DNA from: Firmicutes bacterium UBA1426
GTDB lineage: Bacteria; Bacillota; Clostridia; Peptostreptococcales; Anaerovoracaceae
Reading direction: 5' to 3'
Assembly (NCBI GenBank): GCA_002329675.1
Contig: DCUA01000222.1
Coordinates: forward strand, 11,850-18,611
Length of the DNA: 6,762 bases
Shown: one piece after another, positions 1 to 6,762 of the stretch
How positions within the stretch are numbered: position 1 is the first letter of the stretch
Layout of the letters: the number at the start of each line of letters is the position of its first letter
Notes under the pieces: generated by a model
The model's input: the letters and a program-made list of their open reading frames with translations, nothing else
Told to the model about the DNA's origin: nothing
The model's database searches: none
Position numbers and translations under genes: made by a program

Positions 1-1259
1 TTGACCAACTTATGCCCGCCGGTCCTGCCGGCAAAGAGGGCCGGGTTGGTCTTACTTTTTCCCTCCGCCAGCACTTCCGTCACCTGCCCTACCAATGCAC
101 TGTTCTTTTCTGCTGAGATGCGATTTACCATGTCCACCAACCGATTGAACCTTTCGTGCTTAACATCCTCCGGAACCTGTTCTGTGTATTTCTCAGCAGG
201 CGTTCCCTTTCGTATAGAGTAGAGAAAGGTAAACGCGGAGTCAAAGCCAACTTTACGGACCAGATCCAGAGTTTCTTCGAAGTCATCCTCCGTCTCTCCG
301 GGAAATCCCACAATAATATCCGTGGTTATGGCAATATCCGGCACTGTGTCCCGAAGCCTTTCCACCAAAGCAAGATAGTCTTCCTTTGTGTACTTCCGGT
401 TCATCTTTGTGAGGATCTCCGTACTTCCCGACTGCACAGGAAGGTGAATATGCGGGCACAGCTTCTTGCAGGTCCCATAGGCATCGATCAGTTCATCAGA
501 TAGATCTTTCGGGTGAGAGGTCATAAACCGGATCCTCTCCAGGCCTTCCACATCATTCAACTTGTGGATCAGGGCAGCGAAGCTCGTGTACTCCCCTGCT
601 GCATCTGCCTGATTTTCTTCCTGGCTCTGCCCTCGGTAGGAATTCACATTCTGGCCCAGCAGAGTGATCTCCCGAACACCGTCTTTCACCAGCTCTTTCA
701 CTTCCTGCAATATGGCCTCCGGATTCCGGCTGCGTTCCCTGCCCCGGGTGTAGGGGACAATGCAATAGGTGCAGAAATTGTTGCAACCGTACATGATGTT
801 CACATAGGCCTTATAAGGATGTTTTCTCTGGGAAGGAAGCCCCTCCACAATGCTCTCTGCCTGATCCCAGACCTCAACGATCTTCTCCCTTTCACCGAGT
901 ACATTGCCAAGGAGGGCAGGAAATTCGTGGAGATTGTGGGTTCCAAAGACCAGGTCTACCCAGGGGTATTTGGACTTCAAAGTATCGATGATGTGCTGCT
1001 GCTGCATCATACAGCCACAGACCGCAACGACCAGATCCGGTCTGTCCCCTTTGATTCTCTTCAATTGGCCCAGTGTGCCGAAAAACCTCTTATCGGCGTT
1101 GTCCCGTACGCTGCAGGTGTTGATAATGATCACATCGGCCCGGTTCCGCACCGAATCTTCCTCATAGCCCAGGTCCCGAAGCATACCTGCCAGGGTTTCT
1201 GAATCTCGTTCGTTCATCTGACATCCAAAGGTCTGTATAAAAAAGCTTTTAGTGTTCAA
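1..1259 (-). CDS. miaB: tRNA-2-methylthio-N6-dimethylallyladenosine synthase MiaB (3' end cut by window edge)
   Basis: This radical-SAM methylthiotransferase adds a methylthio group at C2 of N6-isopentenyl-adenosine 37 in tRNAs that read UNN codons; it acts in the cytoplasm and uses two 4Fe-4S clusters. The reverse-strand translation gives 419 codons before the window ends. The N-terminal MTTase domain shows its three cluster cysteines: C13 (TFGCQMN), C49 (NTCSVR) and C83 (CGCM). The radical-SAM CxxxCxxC motif is at C159/C163/C166 ([10 protein letters not shown]), followed by [10 protein letters not shown]. Later family motifs are LLGQNVNSY, the HLPVQSGS strand and [15 protein letters not shown] domain begins near residue 385 and is cut, so roughly 20-40 residues are missing compared with usual family members. 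The TTG start is supported by an AGGAGG seven bases upstream and an in-frame TAG immediately before it. The next in-frame ATG (codon 15) would lose C13. Three cysteine positions plus the N-terminal MTTase pattern favour MiaB over MtaB or RimO. Confidence 0.96.
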   Translation of the reverse strand, partial: MNTKSFFIQTFGCQMNERDSETLAGMLRDLGYEEDSVRNRADVIIINTCSVRDNADKRFFGTLGQLKRIKGDRPDLVVAVCGCMMQQQHIIDTLKSKYPWVDLVFGTHNLHEFPALLGNVLGEREKIVEVWDQAESIVEGLPSQRKHPYKAYVNIMYGCNNFCTYCIVPYTRGRERSRNPEAILQEVKELVKDGVREITLLGQNVNSYRGQSQEENQADAAGEYTSFAALIHKLNDVEGLERIRFMTSHPKDLSDELIDAYGTCKKLCPHIHLPVQSGSTEILTKMNRKYTKEDYLALVERLRDTVPDIAITTDIIVGFPGETEDDFEETLDLVRKVGFDSAFTFLYSIRKGTPAEKYTEQVPEDVKHERFNRLVDMVNRISAEKNSALVGQVTEVLAEGKSKTNPALFAGRTGGHKLV

Positions 1260-1266
1260 CTATAAT

Positions 1267-1272
1267 CCTCCT
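1267..1272 (-). promoter_or_regulatory. miaB ribosome binding site (fixes a TTG start)
   Basis: The reverse strand reads AGGAGG, then seven bases, then TTG. The codon directly before TTG is an in-frame TAG, so translation cannot begin further upstream in this frame. This site decides the non-ATG start of miaB. Confidence 0.85.
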
Positions 1273-1299
1273 GAAAATGGTTTCTGTTCACATTAATAA

Positions 1300-1432
1300 G
1301 ATCCAGCCTCCGTCTGCCGGGTATATTTCCTCGGAAACCGACGGCATTTTGATGCGCTTTATTTAATAGCGCATAAATGCCTCAATAGGTTCACGGTTTC
1401 TACGGAAACACACCCGGCAGACGAAGGTGATC
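1300..1432. repeat. Long imperfect palindrome / predicted extended hairpin in the miaB-ilvA intergenic region
   Basis: The arms pair over about 130 bases. From the outside in: GATC (1300-1303 with 1429-1432); a perfect 12-base arm CGTCTGCCGGGT (1311-1322) with ACCCGGCAGACG (1412-1423); TTTCC (1326-1330) with GGAAA (1404-1408); GAAACCG (1334-1340) with CGGTTTC (1394-1400); GGCATTT (1343-1349) with AAATGCC (1375-1381); ATGCGCT (1352-1358) with AGCGCAT (1368-1374). The AT-rich loop is 1359-1367. Small internal loops separate the helices, and the largest asymmetry is the 12 bases at 1382-1393 opposite 2 bases. Neither strand has a U-run after the outer arm, so this is not an intrinsic terminator. 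A promoter at 1462-1490 would place it in the miaB mRNA leader. It could be a structured RNA leader, or a small non-coding mobile repeat of MITE/REP type. I do not recognise it as a named family. Confidence 0.8.
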
Positions 1433-1461
1433 GTAATCGATCATGAGTGAACTACGAAAGC

Positions 1462-1490
1462 ATTGTACCATTCTTTCTTGACGATTACAA
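1462..1490 (-). promoter_or_regulatory. Predicted sigma-A promoter for miaB (leftward)
   Basis: On the reverse strand the -35 is TTGTAA (1490-1485), then a 17-base spacer, then the -10 TACAAT (1467-1462) preceded by TGG, an extended -10. Transcription would start near 1455, giving a leader of about 195 bases before the miaB TTG that includes the whole palindrome at 1300-1432. Its -35 box lies inside the spacer of the rightward ilvA promoter, so the two cannot easily be occupied together. Confidence 0.65.
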
Positions 1491-1506
1491 AGAAAAGAGA
1501 TAAACT
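1478..1506 (+). promoter_or_regulatory. Predicted sigma-A promoter for ilvA (rightward)
   Basis: The -35 is TTGACG (1478-1483), the spacer is exactly 17 bases, and the -10 is TAAACT (1501-1506). The start point would be near 1513, leaving a leader of about 47 bases. That is too short for a T-box or a peptide-type attenuator, so no leader attenuation is apparent. The -35 box lies within the spacer of the leftward miaB promoter. Confidence 0.6.
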
Positions 1507-1559
1507 GTCATGTATATTTATAGACAAGCAGTAATGAAGAGCAATGGAGACAAGATATT

Positions 1560-2798
1560 ATGGATGTGAATGAAGTCAAATCATGCTTAGATGCCAATCA
1601 TCTGGAGAACATTGAAAAAGCAGCGGAGAATGTAAAACCCGTCATTGTGGAAACACCGCTGATCCGAAGCGATTTTTACAGTTCGGAATACGATTGTAAT
1701 GTATATCTGAAACCGGAGAATCTGCAGAGAACCGGATCTTTTAAGATCCGCGGCGCATATAACAAGATTTCGAATCTTACAGAGGAAGAAAAAAGATATG
1801 GCGTGATATCATCTTCTGCCGGAAACCACGCTCAGGGTGTGGCTTATTCCGCAAAAGAAAAAGGGATCCGCTCCACCATCGTCATGCCCAATGTCACACC
1901 CCTTCTGAAGGTGGATGCCACCAAAGCCTACGGCTCAAAGGTGATTCTCCACGGCGATGTTTACGATGAAGCCTATCGCCATGCGATAGAGCTGGCAGAA
2001 AAGGAGGGTTCTACATTTGTCCATCCCTTTGATGACTACGATGTTGTCTGTGGACAGGGAACCATCGGCCTTGAGATACTAAAGGACTTGCCGGAAGTAG
2101 ATGAGGTCCTGCTCCCCATCGGCGGAGGCGGACTGATCGCCGGCGTTGCTCTGGCGATGAAAACTCTGAAACCTTCCGTAAAGATAATTGGTGTCGTTCC
2201 GGTAGGTGCAATGGCCATGAAAATTTCACTGGAAGAAGGACATGTGTCCCGTCTTGCCGCATTAAAGACTGTAGCGGAAGGTGTCGCGGTGAAACAGCCC
2301 GGCAACCTCACCTTTGCAATTGCTCAAAAATATGTGGATGATATCATAACCGTTACAGAAAAAGAGATCATGGAAGCAGTATTGCTGGTCATGGAAAAGC
2401 ACAAGATCGTAGCAGAAACGGCCGGTGTCATTCCCCTGGCAGGCCTGAGAAAGCGGGCGGAAAAAGGAAAGAACATCGTTTGCCTGATCACTGGCGGTAA
2501 CATCGATATGCTTACCATTTCGGAGATCATCAATCAGGGTCTCATCACCAGAGGTCGCATTATGTGCTTCTCCGTCGAGCTACCCGATAAACCCGGACAG
2601 TTGCTGCGGGTCGCCCAGCTTCTGGCTGATCGGGGAGCGAACGTCATCGAGCTCCAGCACAATCAATTCAAGGCGATCGACCGCTATTCCAACAAGGTCG
2701 TTCTGGAAGTCACGGTAGAAACCAACGGCCATGAACATATCATGGAAATTTTAAGCGCTCTGGAAGATCACAACTTCGCAGTAAATAGAGTTTACTAG
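1560..2798 (+). CDS. ilvA: Threonine ammonia-lyase (threonine dehydratase), short form with one ACT domain
   Basis: This PLP enzyme deaminates L-threonine to 2-oxobutyrate and ammonia, feeding isoleucine synthesis or threonine catabolism in the cytoplasm. The protein is 412 residues. The PLP lysine is K62 in GSFKIRGA, the substrate/cofactor loop is SSAGNHAQG (residues 85-93), and the phosphate-binding glycine loop is GGGG (188-191). The catalytic fold ends near LITGGNIDM. From about residue 335 a single ACT domain follows (FSVELPDKPGQLLRVAQLLADRGANV), a likely site of allosteric amino-acid control. At this length it belongs to the roughly 400-residue class. It is not the roughly 510-residue enterobacterial biosynthetic form with a longer regulatory region, so tdcB is an equally defensible name. 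The start is ATG at 1560 with GGAGA nine bases upstream; nearby upstream ATGs (1534, 1544) are out of frame. The gene stands alone between its own promoter and a terminator, with no ilv neighbours to settle whether it is biosynthetic or catabolic. Confidence 0.95.
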   Translation: MDVNEVKSCLDANHLENIEKAAENVKPVIVETPLIRSDFYSSEYDCNVYLKPENLQRTGSFKIRGAYNKISNLTEEEKRYGVISSSAGNHAQGVAYSAKEKGIRSTIVMPNVTPLLKVDATKAYGSKVILHGDVYDEAYRHAIELAEKEGSTFVHPFDDYDVVCGQGTIGLEILKDLPEVDEVLLPIGGGGLIAGVALAMKTLKPSVKIIGVVPVGAMAMKISLEEGHVSRLAALKTVAEGVAVKQPGNLTFAIAQKYVDDIITVTEKEIMEAVLLVMEKHKIVAETAGVIPLAGLRKRAEKGKNIVCLITGGNIDMLTISEIINQGLITRGRIMCFSVELPDKPGQLLRVAQLLADRGANVIELQHNQFKAIDRYSNKVVLEVTVETNGHEHIMEILSALEDHNFAVNRVY

Positions 2799-2820
2799 AC
2801 ACACCCAATCCTCTTAAATA

Positions 2821-2880
2821 AAAATCAGCAACTTGGACGGCGTATTCCGCCGGTCAAGTCGCTGATTTTATTTTTTTGTT
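2821..2880. terminator. Bidirectional intrinsic terminator between ilvA and gpsA
   Basis: The stem pairs AAAATCAGC (2821-2829) with GCTGATTTT (2861-2869), ACTTG (2831-2835) with CAAGT (2855-2859), and CGGCG (2838-2842) with CGCCG (2848-2852) around a TATTC loop, with single mismatches between the helices. On the plus strand it runs into TTTTATTTTTTT, and on the minus strand into TTTTTATTT. It sits 22 bases after the ilvA stop and 19 bases beyond the gpsA stop, so it can end both converging transcripts. Confidence 0.92.
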
Positions 2881-2888
2881 ATAGTAAT

Positions 2889-3929
2889 TTATTCCGTTAT
2901 CCTGCAGGAACTAAAACGCCCGTCGAAACAATCTTCGATCTCATGCTTTTTCTGCCGTGTCATGAGAGCACTCACTGCAGCTTTTGCATCGATGTTGCCG
3001 CTGATAACCTCGTATATCTGTTCGGTGATTGGCATTTCCACTTCACAGCGCTTAGCCAATTCGTAGGCTGCCTGAGTGGTGTACATGCCTTCTACCACCA
3101 TTCCCACCTTCTTTGTTGCCTCCGAAGGGTCCATGCCCTCCCCGATCATGATTCCGCAGCGTCGGTTTCTGCTGTGCATGCTGGTACATGTGACGATAAG
3201 ATCACCGATACCCGTCAACCCTGTAAATGTCTCTGCCTTAGCTCCCAGCCTGACGCCCAGGCGGGCAATTTCCGTAATACCCCGGGTCATCAGTGCAGCC
3301 TTTGCATTGTCACCAAAGCCCATCCCGTCCGAGATACCGGCACCCAGGGCAATGGTATTCTTCAATGCTCCCCCGAATTCTACCCCGGCTACATCTGTGT
3401 TTGTATAGACACGAAATCGTTCTGTCATAAAAGCGTCCTGAACAAATTCCGCTAATTTAACATCCTCTGCCGCTGCAACCACTGTGGTAGGCAGACCTTT
3501 TCCCACCTCTTCCGCATGAGAAGGACCGGAAAGCACCACATACCTTGCCCCTGGTAGTTTATCATGTGCTATTTCAGAGAGGCGCATGAGGCTTTTCTGT
3601 TCAATACCCTTTGCTACATTCACCAGTACCATCTCTTCCTTAAGGAAGGGTATAGCACCTTCCAGGGCACTGCGAAAATGTTGAGCCGGAGCCGAGAACA
3701 GCACCATGTCGACACCTTCTATAGCTTCCTCCACAGTCTCTGCTATCCTCATGGACTGAGGGAATTTTACACCGGGAAGGTATTTTTGATTTTCCCGGTC
3801 TCTTTCCAATGCTACTGCATGGGCTTTATCTATATCCCAGATGCGGATGGAATGGCCTTTTCCCGACAAACTTATTGCAAGAGCGGTTCCCCAGCTTCCA
3901 GCACCCAACACTGCGATTTTATGCTCCAT
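2889..3929 (-). CDS. gpsA: NAD(P)-dependent glycerol-3-phosphate dehydrogenase GpsA
   Basis: GpsA reduces dihydroxyacetone phosphate to sn-glycerol 3-phosphate, the backbone for phospholipids, in the cytoplasm. The protein has 346 residues, slightly longer than the usual 330-340 because of a polar tail after about residue 325. The N-terminal Rossmann fold carries the dinucleotide motif GAGSWGTALA (residues 9-18). NVAKGIE includes the conserved K107, LSGPSHAEEV lies at 133-142, and the catalytic lysine is K190 in GGALKNTIALGAG. The helical C-terminal domain includes GLTGIGDLIVTCTS and SRNRRCG. The ATG has AGGAGG six bases upstream (3936-3941 on the reverse strand). It is the last gene of der-plsY-gpsA, 37 bases after plsY, and its product is the substrate of the neighbouring PlsY, so the two are functionally paired. 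Confidence 0.97.
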   Translation of the reverse strand: MEHKIAVLGAGSWGTALAISLSGKGHSIRIWDIDKAHAVALERDRENQKYLPGVKFPQSMRIAETVEEAIEGVDMVLFSAPAQHFRSALEGAIPFLKEEMVLVNVAKGIEQKSLMRLSEIAHDKLPGARYVVLSGPSHAEEVGKGLPTTVVAAAEDVKLAEFVQDAFMTERFRVYTNTDVAGVEFGGALKNTIALGAGISDGMGFGDNAKAALMTRGITEIARLGVRLGAKAETFTGLTGIGDLIVTCTSMHSRNRRCGIMIGEGMDPSEATKKVGMVVEGMYTTQAAYELAKRCEVEMPITEQIYEVISGNIDAKAAVSALMTRQKKHEIEDCFDGRFSSCRITE

Positions 3930-3966
3930 ATCTTGCCTCCTCTTCTATATAAAATAGATTATAATC

Positions 3967-4584
3967 TTATTTTTTTTTGAAGCTCACCTTTGGTTCTTCC
4001 CCTTTGATCAGCCGCTTAATATTGCTTCTGTGCTTGATGATGACGATAACAGCCATTATAGCAAACACAATTATGTAATCAGATAAATATACCCAGGAAA
4101 GGAAGGGAAGACACACAGCGGCCAACAGGCTACCCACGGAAATTCTACGCGCTGTAACAAATCCGATAGCTGCTATTCCCAGACAAATCAGTGCCATGAT
4201 CGGCTGCAGGGTAAGGAGCACTCCAAAAGCTGTTGCGATCCCTTTGCCTCCTTTGAAACCGTACAGCGCCGGAAAAATATGTCCTATGAAGACAGATAGG
4301 CCACAGAAAACAGAAAGGGCTTCTCCTCCCGCGTATTTTCCGATCAACACCGCAGCAACACCCTTACCCATATCGATGAGAAGAGTTGCCAGCGCCGCCT
4401 TCTTCCCTACAACACGAAGCATATTGGTGGTGCCGGGATTTCCACTTCCCTCCTTGCGGATATCGATGCCGTATGCCTTACTGATTATACTGGCAGGAGA
4501 CAAGTTTCCGATAAAGTAAGCTGCAATGATAGCAAACGCCCATATGAATACCATAGGTGCAGTAAATGAAGATAAATCAGGCAT
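3967..4584 (-). CDS. plsY: Glycerol-3-phosphate acyltransferase PlsY (acyl-phosphate dependent)
   Basis: PlsY transfers an acyl group from acyl-phosphate to glycerol 3-phosphate, making lysophosphatidic acid at the inner face of the membrane; this is the first acylation of phospholipid synthesis in most Gram-positive bacteria. From the chosen start the protein is 205 residues, normal for the family. The sequence is strongly hydrophobic with several membrane segments, the first at about residues 10-28. Three family motifs are present: GSGNPGTTN (46-54), [10 protein letters not shown] (109-118) and HRSNIKRL (185-192) near the end. The tail is basic (KVSFKKK). The frame is open up to an ATG at 4641, but that start would add 19 polar residues over the der coding end. 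The ATG at 4584 has GGGAG upstream, and the downstream ATG at codon 11 has no site. The ATG sits 5 bases inside the der coding end and overlaps it by 8 bases in all, which suggests translational coupling. A nine-A run precedes the stop. Confidence 0.95.
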   Translation of the reverse strand: MPDLSSFTAPMVFIWAFAIIAAYFIGNLSPASIISKAYGIDIRKEGSGNPGTTNMLRVVGKKAALATLLIDMGKGVAAVLIGKYAGGEALSVFCGLSVFIGHIFPALYGFKGGKGIATAFGVLLTLQPIMALICLGIAAIGFVTARRISVGSLLAAVCLPFLSWVYLSDYIIVFAIMAVIVIIKHRSNIKRLIKGEEPKVSFKKK

Positions 4585-5905
4585 TATCGTTTTCTCCCTT
4601 CTCCCGGAATACGAATTTAATGGAAGTCCCTTCAAAGCCAAAGCCTTCTCTGATCTTATTCTCCAGATAGCGGGAATAGGAGAAATGCATCAGTTCCCGG
4701 TCGTTGATCTGAAAGGAGAAAAGTGGAGGTTTGACACCAACCTGAGTCACATAGTAGATTTTCAGGCGCTTACCTTTGTCTGAAGGCGGCTGCTTCATCA
4801 TGGTAGCATCGATGATCAGAGAGTTCAGCTGTCCTGTGGGAACGCGCATCGCCCGCTTTTCGGAAACGTACTTAGCCATCTCCATAACCTTGTCCAGTCT
4901 CTGCTTTTTCAATACAGATATGAATACAGAAGGCGCATAGGACATAAAGGGCAGTTCTTCGCGAATATCCTTGCGAAAACGCTCCATGGTATTGGTCTCT
5001 TTTTCGATCAGATCCCACTTGTTTACAACAACGATGATGCCCTTTCCCTCTTCGTGGGCCATCCCTGCAATTTTCTTGTCCTGCTCGGTGACCCCTTCGG
5101 TGGCATCCAGCATCAGTAAACACACATCGCTTCGTTCAATAGCAGAAATCGCTCTGATAACGCTGTATCTCTCGATGTCTCCCGTGACTTTGCTCTTTCT
5201 TCGGATCCCTGCCGTATCGATCAGCACGTATTCCTCCCCCTGCCACAGGAAGGGGGTGTCAATGGAATCTCGTGTGGTTCCGGCAATATTGCTTACGATG
5301 AGCCTGTTCTCCCCTATCAGGGCATTGATCAGAGAAGATTTTCCCACATTAGGCTTTCCGATGACTGCAATCTTAACTCTATCGTCTTCTTCTATTCCCT
5401 CAACATCTTTTGGGAATTTATCCACTACGATATCCAGAAGATCCCCTAAGCCAAGCATATTTGCAGCAGAAATGGCGATGGGTTCCCCAAGACCCAGCTC
5501 GTAAAAATCATAATAATCGTCAGGAAGAACGGAAGTATCGACTTTATTTACTACCAGGATCACATCCCGTCCCTTGCGCATCAGCATGGAGGCAACTTCC
5601 CTGTCGGAGGAAGTCAGACCATCTTTTCCGTCCACTAAAAACAGGATCACATCAGCTGTTTCCATGGCAATTTCAGCCTGATCTCTCATCTGGGACAGAA
5701 TAATGTCATCAGAATCCGGTTCGATACCTCCTGTATCGATCATGATAAAGGGAATACCCCTCCATTCGGCTTCACCGTAGATCCGGTCTCTCGTCACTCC
5801 GGGAGTGTCCTCAACGATTGATACTCTCTTGCCCAGTACTTTATTAAAAAAAGTGGATTTTCCCACATTAGGCCTTCCGACAACGGCTACGATCGGCTTG
5901 CTCAT
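4577..5905 (-). CDS. der: Ribosome-associated GTPase Der (EngA)
   Basis: Der is an essential GTPase with two tandem G domains that takes part in maturation of the 50S ribosomal subunit. The protein is 442 residues. First G domain: P-loop GRPNVGKS (10-17), DTPGVTRD switch region, DTGG (57-60) and NKVD (120-123). Second G domain: P-loop GKPNVGKS (183-190), GTTRD (209-213), DTAG (230-233) and NKWD (295-298). The remaining ~100 residues form the KH-like RNA-binding domain ending in [12 protein letters not shown]. The G5 region reads FISVLKKQR, where relatives usually have SA after FI. The start at 5905 places the P-loop at the family's usual distance and has AAGGA nine bases upstream. An in-frame ATG at 5986 would add 27 Cys/Lys-rich residues unlike Der and would cover the predicted promoter. 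The gene leads the operon with plsY and gpsA. Confidence 0.97.
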   Translation of the reverse strand: MSKPIVAVVGRPNVGKSTFFNKVLGKRVSIVEDTPGVTRDRIYGEAEWRGIPFIMIDTGGIEPDSDDIILSQMRDQAEIAMETADVILFLVDGKDGLTSSDREVASMLMRKGRDVILVVNKVDTSVLPDDYYDFYELGLGEPIAISAANMLGLGDLLDIVVDKFPKDVEGIEEDDRVKIAVIGKPNVGKSSLINALIGENRLIVSNIAGTTRDSIDTPFLWQGEEYVLIDTAGIRRKSKVTGDIERYSVIRAISAIERSDVCLLMLDATEGVTEQDKKIAGMAHEEGKGIIVVVNKWDLIEKETNTMERFRKDIREELPFMSYAPSVFISVLKKQRLDKVMEMAKYVSEKRAMRVPTGQLNSLIIDATMMKQPPSDKGKRLKIYYVTQVGVKPPLFSFQINDRELMHFSYSRYLENKIREGFGFEGTSIKFVFREKGENDNA

Positions 5906-5952
5906 ATCTTTGCATCCTTTTTTCTTTATTTTGCGCCTATAGCATACAATAT

Positions 5953-5981
5953 ATAATAGCAGAAATTCTGAGTGGCAACAA
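5953..5981 (-). promoter_or_regulatory. Predicted sigma-A promoter for the der-plsY-gpsA operon
   Basis: On the reverse strand the -35 is TTGTTG (5981-5976), the spacer is 17 bases, and the -10 is TATTAT (5958-5953) preceded by TGC, an extended -10. The start point would be near 5946, about 40 bases before the der ATG. No further promoter is needed before the shared terminator at 2821-2880. Confidence 0.65.
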
Positions 5982-6009
5982 TTCATTCCAGAAAATAAGA
6001 CTGGACACT

Positions 6010-6038
6010 TTGTCGAAAAGAGGAGAAAATAGTATCAG
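6010..6038 (+). promoter_or_regulatory. Possible sigma-A promoter for sppA (weak match)
   Basis: TTGTCG (6010-6015) and TATCAG (6033-6038) are separated by 17 bases, each matching four of six consensus positions. The position is sensible, with an expected start near 6045 and the gene beginning at 6071. The match is weak enough that the true promoter could be elsewhere in 5982-6060. Confidence 0.35.
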
Positions 6039-6070
6039 GATAGATATCCCTCAGTTGAAAGGAAAAATAC

Positions 6071-6762
6071 ATGGAAGACCAGAACCAGAACAATAACCAG
6101 GAACAGGATCTGGAGCAGATCTATAAGCTCGAATCAGCTCCGAAGAGTAAAAAGAATGGCCGTAAAGGTTTGAAAATATGGCTTATCATAATCCTATGCA
6201 TCGTTGCCTTCGCTATAATAACCAGCCTGGCCGTCAGGGAGCTGTTTCCCGACCCTGTCACCGCCACACCGACGCGGTCTTATGTGGGTGTCCTCTACGT
6301 AGAAGGGGTCATCGCCAGAGGCAATGTGGATTCCTGGGGCCGTGCTGTAGACTATCAACATGATTTCACCATCAACACCATTGACCGATTGATCTCTGAC
6401 GAGAACAATAAGGGTTTGATCCTCTACATTGACTCTCCGGGAGGCGGCGTTTATGAAAGCGACGAGCTCTATTTCAAGATTAAGGAGTATCAGCAGCAAA
6501 CGGGCCGTCCCGTTTATGCTTACATGGCGTCCATGGCAGCCTCAGGAGGCTATTACATATCTGCTCCGGCTGATATGATTTTTGCAAATCGCAACTGTTG
6601 GACCGGTTCCATCGGTGTGACCATCGGCACGTTCTACAATATTTCCGAGTTTCTTGAAAACTATGGAATTCATACCACCACCATTACCGCCGGCAAAAAT
6701 AAAGCCATGGGCAGCTTAGTAGACCCCCTTACCGATGAGCAGCTGGATATCTTTCAGTCCCT
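6071..6762 (+). CDS. sppA: Signal peptide peptidase SppA, short form (S49 family; 3' end cut by window edge)
   Basis: SppA is a membrane-anchored serine protease that degrades signal peptides left in the membrane after secretion. The window holds 230 codons of what should be a protein of about 320-340 residues. Residues 1-32 are hydrophilic, Asn/Gln-rich and then Lys-rich, and should lie in the cytoplasm. One membrane segment spans about 35-55 (LKIWLIIILCIVAFAIITSLAV), so the catalytic domain is outside. The S49 core begins at YVGVLYVEGVI (71-81), continues with YIDSPGGGVYESDEL (119-133), and carries the nucleophile Ser158 in MAASGGYY. GSIGV is at 179-183. The general base is probably Lys211 in AGKNKAMGS; nearby K209 is the other option. 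The start is ATG at 6071 with AGGA seven bases upstream. The gene is divergent from der. The single-domain layout matches the Gram-positive SppA, not the double-domain E. coli form. Confidence 0.93.
   Translation, partial: MEDQNQNNNQEQDLEQIYKLESAPKSKKNGRKGLKIWLIIILCIVAFAIITSLAVRELFPDPVTATPTRSYVGVLYVEGVIARGNVDSWGRAVDYQHDFTINTIDRLISDENNKGLILYIDSPGGGVYESDELYFKIKEYQQQTGRPVYAYMASMAASGGYYISAPADMIFANRNCWTGSIGVTIGTFYNISEFLENYGIHTTTITAGKNKAMGSLVDPLTDEQLDIFQS

Noticed and set aside
513..1202. A 229-codon open frame on the plus strand
   Set aside because: It lies wholly antisense to miaB, whose reverse translation shows unbroken family motifs. The plus-strand product has no recognisable domain.
1513..1559. 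Possible T-box or attenuator controlling ilvA
   Set aside because: The leader from the predicted start to the ATG is only about 47 bases, with no terminator hairpin, no T-box sequence and no leader peptide.
2943..3455. A 170-codon open frame on the plus strand, with further plus-strand frames at 3076-3408 and 3564-3980
   Set aside because: These are antisense to gpsA, which is continuous and complete with all motifs. They have no ribosome binding site or family features.
3956..3967. AGATTATAATCT, a 12-base perfect palindrome containing TATAAT on both strands in the plsY-gpsA gap
   Set aside because: It could be the -10 of an internal gpsA promoter, but no acceptable -35 lies 16-18 bases upstream on the minus strand. 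AT-rich gaps often contain such matches by chance.
3970..3978. A nine-A homopolymer (minus strand) at the plsY 3' end, considered as a programmed frameshift or an error site
   Set aside because: The frame reads through lysines to a stop directly after the run at a normal family length, so no shift is needed.
4971..5504. A 177-codon open frame on the plus strand
   Set aside because: It is antisense to der in a GTPase-coding stretch. The product is low-complexity Ser/Pro-rich and has no recognisable features.
6194..6499. A 101-codon open frame on the minus strand
   Set aside because: It is antisense to sppA, whose catalytic-domain motifs read through this stretch in the plus direction.
1..6762. 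Search for a novel system (defence, mobile element, CRISPR, toxin-antitoxin, natural-product cluster)
   Set aside because: All six genes are well-known housekeeping families in normal order. No direct repeat arrays, transposase fragments or attachment sites are visible.

Overview
The window looks like ordinary chromosomal housekeeping DNA from a low-to-medium GC Firmicute, most likely a member of the Clostridia. The evidence is the gene set and order (der-plsY-gpsA), strong AGGAGG-type ribosome binding sites, and promoters that match the sigma-A consensus. The genus cannot be fixed from the sequence alone. Six protein genes are present, two of them cut by the window edges. I see no mobile element, CRISPR array, tRNA, rRNA or toxin-antitoxin pair, and no convincing unknown gene system.

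Layout, left to right. (1) Positions 1-1259, minus strand: miaB, the tRNA methylthiotransferase, with an intact N-terminus from a TTG start and its C-terminus off the left edge. (2) 1260-1559: a divergent intergenic region with a long imperfect palindrome (about 1300-1432) and two interlocked sigma-A-like promoters, one firing left into miaB and one firing right into ilvA. The leftward transcript would carry the palindrome in its 5' leader. (3) 1560-2798, plus strand: ilvA, a threonine ammonia-lyase with one C-terminal ACT domain. (4) 2821-2880: a hairpin with U-tracts on both strands, serving as a shared terminator for the converging ilvA and gpsA transcripts. (5) 5905-2889, minus strand: the operon der-plsY-gpsA, with a good promoter at 5953-5981, an 8-base der/plsY overlap and a 37-base plsY/gpsA gap. 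(6) 6071-6762, plus strand: the N-terminal part of a SppA-type membrane protease, transcribed divergently from der.

How the genes fit together. GpsA makes sn-glycerol 3-phosphate, and PlsY acylates it to start phospholipid synthesis. They share a transcript with Der, a ribosome assembly GTPase, so membrane lipid supply and ribosome biogenesis are probably expressed together. MiaB modifies A37 of tRNAs reading UNN codons. IlvA deaminates threonine to 2-oxobutyrate, the entry to isoleucine synthesis or to threonine catabolism. SppA degrades leftover signal peptides in the membrane. The least explained part of the window is the palindrome and promoter overlap between miaB and ilvA.
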